5,341 bases of DNA from Actinomycetota bacterium (GTDB lineage: Bacteria; Actinomycetota; Thermoleophilia; Solirubrobacterales; Solirubrobacteraceae). Below, in pieces: positions 1 to 4,274 of this stretch (position 1 is the stretch's first letter; each line of letters opens with the position of its first letter). The stretch covers positions 1 through 5,341 of the forward strand of contig VAWY01000272.1 of NCBI GenBank assembly GCA_005888335.1, written 5' to 3'. Under the pieces are notes generated by a model. The model was not told where the DNA came from. It saw only the letters and a list, made by a program, of their open reading frames with translations, and made no database searches. The position numbers and the translations under genes were made by a program.

Positions 1-161
1 AGGCCGAGGAACCCCAGCTCGCCGAGGCGCCGCAGCGCCTCGCGCGGGATCCGGCCCTCGCGCTCCCAGGCGTCGTAGGCCGGGACGATCTCGGCGTCCA
101 GATAGCGGCCGAAGCTCTCGCGCAGCGCTTCATGCTCGTCGGCGAAGAGCGTGCGCTTCAT
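1..161 (-). CDS. Acyl-CoA dehydrogenase, N-terminal fragment (continues past left edge)
   Basis: Only the first 53 codons and two bases are inside the window. The protein begins MKRTLFADEHEALRESF and continues through RYLDAEIVPAYDAWEREGRI and PREALRRLGELGFLGL. This is the standard N-terminal helical opening of FadE-type acyl-CoA dehydrogenases: an E-H-x-x-x-R helix, then a P-x-x-x-x-W segment, then P-R-E and a G-E-x-G-F-L-G turn leading to the first domain. Catalytic residues are not visible, so activity and catalytic-base type cannot be judged. The start ATG shares ATGA with the LLM stop and has a good ribosome binding site. It is a second dehydrogenase in the same operon, either for a different cycle intermediate or as partner subunit of a heteromeric enzyme. 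Confidence 0.88.
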   Translation of the reverse strand, partial: MKRTLFADEHEALRESFGRYLDAEIVPAYDAWEREGRIPREALRRLGELGFLG

Positions 162-1102
162 GCGGCGACCTTCCCGATCCGTCCGAGCTCCTCGCGCACC
201 GCCGCAACCGGCTCGACCTGCGCGAGCGGCTGCGGATGCGCCGGCGACAGGCAGAAGCCGTCCACGCCGGCCTCGCGGTAGGCCGCCAGGCGCTCGGCGA
301 TCTCCTCGACGGAGCCGAGGAGCGCCCAGCGCTCGACGCGCTCGAACGGCATGCCGTACTGGCGCCGGATGAGGTCGGCCGCCTCGGCGCGGGCGCGCAG
401 CCGCTGCTCGCCGGCGTTGACGAACGCGACGAGCGCGACGCCGGGCGCCGGGCGCCCGTGCTCGGCGGCGAGCTCGGCGAGGCGCGCGCGACCGGCGGCC
501 ACCTGCTCGGGGTCCATCCACATCGGCAGCCAGGCGTCGCCGAAGCGCGCGGCGCGGCGCAGCGCGGCCTCCGAGCGCCCGCCGACCAGGACGGGCGGCA
601 GCACGTCGGGCGCCGGCGCGAGGCCCGGGCAGTCGACCTCGTAGGCGCCGGCATGCTGGACCGCCTCGCCGGCCATCAGGCGCGGGAGCAGCTCGAGGGC
701 CTCGTCGAGGCGCCGGGCGCGCGTGCGCGGGTCGACCCCCGCCGCGCGGAACTCCGGCTCGTACTCCCCGCCCAGCCCCACGCCGAGCAGCAGCCGGCCG
801 GGCGCGAGCGCCTCGAGCGTCGCGAGGTGCTTGGCCAGCCACGTCACCGGACGCAGCGTCGGGTTGAGGATCGCCGAGCCCAGGCGGATCCGCGCCGTCG
901 CGCCGGCGACGACGGCCAGCGCGGTGGTCGCCTCGAGGACCGGCCGGTGGAAGACGAGGTGGTCGGGCACCCACGCGTGGTCGAGCCCGGCGCGCTCCGC
1001 CGCCTGCGCGACCTCGATCACCGGCGTGCCATGACCGAACGCGTCGATGGTGGGCAGGGCGATCCCCACGCCGCCGTAGGGCGGTGTCGACGGGTCAGGC
1101 AT
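158..1102 (-). CDS. LLM-class flavin/F420-dependent oxidoreductase
   Basis: 314-residue member of the bacterial luciferase-like superfamily, a TIM-barrel fold using F420 or FMN. Visible landmarks are the first strand GVGIALPT at 11-18, AERAGLDHAWVPDHL at 35-49 (the typical A-E-x-x-G-x-D-x-x-W-x-x-D-H signature), RIRLGSAILNP at 71-81, the central LEALAPGRLLLGVGLGGEY at 96-114, PPVLVGGRSEAALRRAAR at 169-186, and FGDAWLP at 187-193. The C-terminal AYREAGVDGFCLSP is at 274-287. These features resemble F420-dependent actinobacterial members, but cofactor choice cannot be proved from them. Its reaction is unknown; possibilities are a hydride transfer to or from a ring or ketone, or a monooxygenation preparing the substrate for beta-oxidation. 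It starts 8 nt inside the CoA-transferase gene and ends in an ATGA overlap with the next dehydrogenase. Confidence 0.92.
   Translation of the reverse strand: MPDPSTPPYGGVGIALPTIDAFGHGTPVIEVAQAAERAGLDHAWVPDHLVFHRPVLEATTALAVVAGATARIRLGSAILNPTLRPVTWLAKHLATLEALAPGRLLLGVGLGGEYEPEFRAAGVDPRTRARRLDEALELLPRLMAGEAVQHAGAYEVDCPGLAPAPDVLPPVLVGGRSEAALRRAARFGDAWLPMWMDPEQVAAGRARLAELAAEHGRPAPGVALVAFVNAGEQRLRARAEAADLIRRQYGMPFERVERWALLGSVEEIAERLAAYREAGVDGFCLSPAHPQPLAQVEPVAAVREELGRIGKVAA
169..174 (-). promoter_or_regulatory. Ribosome binding site of the second acyl-CoA dehydrogenase gene
   Basis: GGAAGG lies 7 nt before the ATG at 161-159, in the last codons of the LLM oxidoreductase gene. Spacing and purine content suit a start coupled to the overlapping ATGA. 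Confidence 0.6.
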
Positions 1103-2336
1103 GAAGCGGTACCTCCAGGTCGGATTCACAGCAGGCCAGCCGCTCGGCCGACTCGGGGCCTGCGAGCTCGAGCAGGGCGGCGGCGCGTTCGGCGTCGGTC
1201 AGGCCGCGCAGCGACCGCGCGCCGTGCTCGGTGACGACCCAGTCGACGTCGCTGCGCGCGGTGCTGACCGGCCCGCTGAGCCGGCGCACGATGCGCTTGG
1301 CGGGCAGCGCGAGGACGGGCGTCCCGCCGCACGCCGCGGCGCCGCGCAGGAAGTCGACCTGGCCGCCGACGGCGCCGAGCAGCCGGCCGTCCACGGCCTC
1401 GGCGTTCGCCTGGCCGGACAGGTCGATCTCGACCGCGCTGTTGATCGCGCACAGGCGCCCGACGCCCGCCAGCGTCGCGGGCACGTGCGTCGAGCTCACC
1501 GGCCGGAAGACGATCTCCTCGCGCCGGCCGAGCGCCTCGAAGAGCCGGCGGCTGCCGAGCGCCGCGCCGGTCACCGTGAGGTTGCGATCGGCGGGCTTGC
1601 GGGCGTTGGTGACCACGCCCGCCTCGATGAGGTCGAGCACCCCGTCGGAGATCATCCCCGAGTGCACGCCGAGCTCGCGGTGGCCGCCGAGCGCGCGCAT
1701 GATCGCCTCGGGCAGCGCGCCGACGCCGAGCTGGATCGTGTCGCCGTCGCGCACCAGCGCCGCCACGTGCTCGGCGATCCGGCGCTCGGTCTCGCCCGGC
1801 GCGACGGGGGGCGCCTCGAGCAGCGGGCGCGAGGTGTGGACGGCCGCGTCGATGCGGTCCCAGGCGATCCAGTGGCCGGCGGTCCGCGGGCAGTGGTCGT
1901 TGACCTCGGCGATCACGACGCGCGCGTGCGCGAGCGCGTCGCCGATGTAGTCGACGCCGACGCCGAGGCTGCAGCGCCCCTGCGCGTCGGGCGGCGCGAC
2001 CTGGACGAAGGCGACGTCGCCGGGCAGCGCGCCCGCGGCGAACAGCGCCGGCAGCGCGGAGAAGTGACAGGGCACCACGCGCAGGCCGTCCACCCGGCCG
2101 AGCCGGCCGAGCGCCCCGTACGAGGTGACCTCGAGCGCGCCGGATGCCGCCTCCGGGACGCTGTCGCGCCAGGTCAGGCCGAAGAACGCGCGCAGGCGAC
2201 CGATCGACGGCGCCTGCTCGAGGAGCGCGTCGACGAGCACCGTGGGCTCCGCGCACGCCTGCCCGGCGACCACGCCGTCGCCGGGGCGCAGCCAGCGCGC
2301 CAGGTCCAGCTCGTCCTCGCGCAGCTCGGGCGGCAT
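1095..2336 (-). CDS. Acetyl-CoA hydrolase/4-hydroxybutyrate CoA-transferase family protein
   Basis: 413-residue single-chain CoA-transferase with both halves of the fold in one protein, near the usual 430 for the 4-hydroxybutyrate CoA-transferase type. Visible family motifs are GQACAEPT at 25-32, VQVAPPDAQGRCSLG at 111-125 (typical of the N-terminal domain), IQLGVGALPEAI at 201-212, MISDGVLDLIEAG at 228-240, INSAVEIDLSGQANAE at 298-313, GGQVDFLRGA at 324-333 and DVDWVVTEHGARSLRG at 363-378. In family members I recall HTE or YTE just before the M-x-x-D-G motif, and that Glu is the nucleophile forming the glutamyl-CoA thioester. Here it reads HSG, with Gly227. The protein may belong to a subfamily with another mechanism, may hydrolyse rather than transfer, or may need checking by alignment. 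A role in loading or removing CoA from pathway acids fits the neighbours. It starts by TGATG overlap and ends 8 nt inside the next gene. Confidence 0.9.
   Translation of the reverse strand: MPPELREDELDLARWLRPGDGVVAGQACAEPTVLVDALLEQAPSIGRLRAFFGLTWRDSVPEAASGALEVTSYGALGRLGRVDGLRVVPCHFSALPALFAAGALPGDVAFVQVAPPDAQGRCSLGVGVDYIGDALAHARVVIAEVNDHCPRTAGHWIAWDRIDAAVHTSRPLLEAPPVAPGETERRIAEHVAALVRDGDTIQLGVGALPEAIMRALGGHRELGVHSGMISDGVLDLIEAGVVTNARKPADRNLTVTGAALGSRRLFEALGRREEIVFRPVSSTHVPATLAGVGRLCAINSAVEIDLSGQANAEAVDGRLLGAVGGQVDFLRGAAACGGTPVLALPAKRIVRRLSGPVSTARSDVDWVVTEHGARSLRGLTDAERAAALLELAGPESAERLACCESDLEVPLHA
1111..1116 (-). promoter_or_regulatory. Strong ribosome binding site of the LLM oxidoreductase gene
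   Basis: GGAGGT lies 8 nt before the ATG at 1102-1100 and is the best Shine-Dalgarno match in the window. It fixes the start there rather than at the in-frame GTG at 1129. It lies in the last codons of the CoA-transferase gene, where codons uncommon in this DNA (GTA, CTT) are used. Confidence 0.8.
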
Positions 2337-3526
2337 CAGAGCCGCTCCAGGATCGTCCCGGTGCCCAGCCCGCCGCCGCAGCACATCGTCACCAGCCCGA
2401 GCTCGCCGTCTGAGCGCTCGAGCTCGTGGAGGATCGTCGTGACGAGCCGCGCGCCGGTCGAGCCGACCGGATGGCCGAGCGCCATCGCGCCGCCGTTGAC
2501 GTTGACGCGGTCCATGTCGGGCGACAGCTCCCGCTGCCAGGCGAGGACGACCGAGGCGAAGGCCTCGTTGACCTCGATCAGGTCGAAGTCGTCGATCCCC
2601 AGGCCGGTCCGGTCGAGCAGCTTGCGCGTCGCCGGGATCGGGCCGGTGAGCATGATGACCGGGTCCACGCCGACGGTCACCTGGTCGACGACGCGCGCGC
2701 GGGGGCGCAGGCCGAGGCGCTCGGCCGCGGGCCGGCTGGCCAGCAGGACCGCCGCGGCGCCGTCGGAGAGCTGCGAGGACGTGCCGGCGGTGATGCGCCC
2801 GTCCGGCTTGAACGGCGTCTTGAGCTGCGCGAGCGACGCGAGGTTCGTCTCGGGCCGGATCCCTTGGTCGGTCTCGACCGTGCCGTGCGGCGTCCCGATG
2901 GGCACGATCTCACGCTCGAAGCGGCCCTCCTCGGTCGCCGCCGCCGCGCGCGCGTGCGACGTCACCGCCAGCTGGTCCATCTCGCGCCGCGAGATCTCCC
3001 ACTGCCCGGCGATGCGCTCGGCGCTCAGGCCCTGCGGGATGAACTGGAAGCGATCGAGCAGCTCCTGCGGCCACGGGTCGCCGTAGAGCTCGACGATCTT
3101 CATCGGCGAGTCGATCGGCACGTGGTGCATGTGCTCGACGCCGGCCGCGATCACCAGCTCGTGGCTCCCGGAGGCGATCAGCGCGGCGGCGTAGCTCACC
3201 GCCGACTGCGCCGAGCCGCACCGGCGGTCGATGGTGATCGCCGGCACCTCGACCGGGTAGCCGGCCTGCAGCCACGCGTTGCGCGCGATGTTGCGCGACT
3301 GCTCGCCGAACGGCGCAGTGCAGCCTGCGATCACGTCCTCGACGTCGGCGGGGTCGATGCCCGTGCGCTCGACGAGCGCGGTCAGGCAGGCGGCCAGCAG
3401 CGCGTTGGGGTGCGTGTCGCGGAACGCGCCCTTCTCCGGGTGGGCGCGGCCGATCGGCGTGCGCACCGCCTCGACGATGACGACGTCGCGGCCGGCGTCG
3501 AGGAACGGCGACGAGGGGGCGGCCAC
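2336..3526 (-). CDS. Thiolase (acetyl-CoA C-acyltransferase)
   Basis: 396-residue complete thiolase, the normal length, expected to cleave a 3-ketoacyl-CoA with CoA to release acetyl-CoA (or propionyl-CoA if the chain is branched). The N-terminal strand VVIVEAVRTPIGR lies at 15-27. The acyl-accepting cysteine is Cys103 (DRRCGSAQ), NEAF is at 320-323, the His motif GHPVGSTGAR has His352, and the C-terminal general-base cysteine is Cys382 in MCCGGGLG, with a second Cys beside it. All catalytic positions are intact. The start is GTG at 3526; an in-frame TGA nine bases further upstream rules out any longer start. About 14 residues precede the conserved first strand. One base separates the SDR stop from this start, and its own stop overlaps the CoA-transferase ATG. 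Degradative rather than biosynthetic use is inferred from the neighbours. Confidence 0.96.
   Translation of the reverse strand: MAAPSSPFLDAGRDVVIVEAVRTPIGRAHPEKGAFRDTHPNALLAACLTALVERTGIDPADVEDVIAGCTAPFGEQSRNIARNAWLQAGYPVEVPAITIDRRCGSAQSAVSYAAALIASGSHELVIAAGVEHMHHVPIDSPMKIVELYGDPWPQELLDRFQFIPQGLSAERIAGQWEISRREMDQLAVTSHARAAAATEEGRFEREIVPIGTPHGTVETDQGIRPETNLASLAQLKTPFKPDGRITAGTSSQLSDGAAAVLLASRPAAERLGLRPRARVVDQVTVGVDPVIMLTGPIPATRKLLDRTGLGIDDFDLIEVNEAFASVVLAWQRELSPDMDRVNVNGGAMALGHPVGSTGARLVTTILHELERSDGELGLVTMCCGGGLGTGTILERL
2345..2348 (-). promoter_or_regulatory. Ribosome binding site of the CoA-transferase gene
   Basis: GGAG lies 8 nt upstream of the ATG at 2336-2334, within the last codons of the thiolase gene. 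It supports this ATG over the in-frame GTG at 2384, which would add 16 residues lying inside the thiolase and without family resemblance. Confidence 0.65.
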
Positions 3527-3527
3527 G

Positions 3528-4274
3528 TCACATCACCGTCCCGCCGTCGACGCACAGCACCTGGCCGGTGATGTACGCGGCGTCGTCGGAGGCCAGGAAG
3601 GCGAACGCGCCGGCGACCTCCTCGGGCTCGGCAAAGCGCCCCAGCGGGATGCGCTCGAGCGTCTTGGCGGCGAACTTGGGGTTCGTCCGCACGGTCTCGG
3701 TCATCGCCGTCGCCGCCAGCGGCGCCACCGCGTTGACGGTGATGCCGCGCTTGGCCAGCTCGCGCGCGGCGGACTTCGTCAGTCCCACGATCGCCGCCTT
3801 CGCGGCGGCGTAGTTGGCCTGGCCGATCGTGCCGACGAGCCCGGCGGCCGACGTCGAGTTGATGATCCTGCCGGTGCCGTCGTCGGGCAGGCGGTCCAGC
3901 GCCGCGCGCAGCACGTGGTAGGTGCCCATGAGATGGACGTCGAGGACCAAGCGGAACTTCTCCTCGTCGAGGTCGGGCAGCATCGCCGCGCGCACAACCC
4001 CGGCGTTGTTGATGACGATGTGCAGCGCGCCGTCGATGGCGGCGGCCGCTTCGACCGCGGCGGCGACGGCGGTCGCGTCGGTGACGTCGGCACCGACGCC
4101 GACCGCCCGGCCGCCGCCCTCCGTGATCTGCGCGGCGACCGCCTGCGCGGCGTCCGCATCGCGGTCGACCACGGCGACCGCCGCACCCTCCTCGGCGAGG
4201 CGCCGCGCCACGGCCGCGCCGATGCCGGCGCCCGCACCCGTGACGAGCGCGACCCGCCCCTGAAGTCCGCGCAT
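3528..4274 (-). CDS. SDR-family 3-hydroxyacyl-CoA dehydrogenase (FabG/MFE-2-like)
   Basis: 248-residue classical short-chain dehydrogenase, the usual length. It has the Rossmann motif TGAGAGIG at 12-19, Asp37 at the end of the second strand (VVDRD, favouring NAD(H) over NADP(H)), NNAG at 89-92, catalytic Ser142, Tyr155 and Lys159 (YAAAK), and VDGG near the C-terminus. The Asn of the usual catalytic tetrad is His114 (DVHLMG). From memory, the (3R)-hydroxyacyl-CoA dehydrogenase unit of peroxisomal multifunctional enzyme type 2 has the same change. The later APLAATAMTETV stretch also resembles that group more than standard FabG. Likely role: NAD-dependent oxidation of a 3-hydroxyacyl-CoA to the 3-ketoacyl-CoA used by the next gene, a thiolase. 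The start ATG overlaps the previous stop by 1 nt. A general ketoreductase or alcohol dehydrogenase role is the main alternative. Confidence 0.93.
   Translation of the reverse strand: MRGLQGRVALVTGAGAGIGAAVARRLAEEGAAVAVVDRDADAAQAVAAQITEGGGRAVGVGADVTDATAVAAAVEAAAAIDGALHIVINNAGVVRAAMLPDLDEEKFRLVLDVHLMGTYHVLRAALDRLPDDGTGRIINSTSAAGLVGTIGQANYAAAKAAIVGLTKSAARELAKRGITVNAVAPLAATAMTETVRTNPKFAAKTLERIPLGRFAEPEEVAGAFAFLASDDAAYITGQVLCVDGGTVM
3532..3537 (-). promoter_or_regulatory. Probable ribosome binding site of the thiolase gene
   Basis: GGTGAT ends 5 nt before the GTG start at 3526-3524. It matches the downstream half of the extended Shine-Dalgarno sequence (GGAGGTGAT), not the usual GGAG core. No stronger purine-rich site lies closer. 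Initiation may also depend on ribosomes terminating at the SDR stop one base upstream. Confidence 0.45.

Noticed and set aside
1103..1129. Upstream GTG start for the LLM oxidoreductase adding nine residues
   Set aside because: It would deepen the overlap with the CoA-transferase gene. The ATG at 1102 has a GGAGGT at ideal spacing.
2337..2384. Upstream GTG start for the CoA-transferase adding 16 residues
   Set aside because: The extra residues lie in the thiolase gene and are Arg-rich. The TGATG start has its own GGAG.
1101..3086. Very long plus-strand open frame (661 codons) antisense to the CoA-transferase and thiolase genes
   Set aside because: Its translation is low-complexity, rich in Arg, Ala, Gly and Asp, without recognisable motifs. 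High-GC codon bias removes stops from antisense frames, and the minus-strand genes have intact family motifs.
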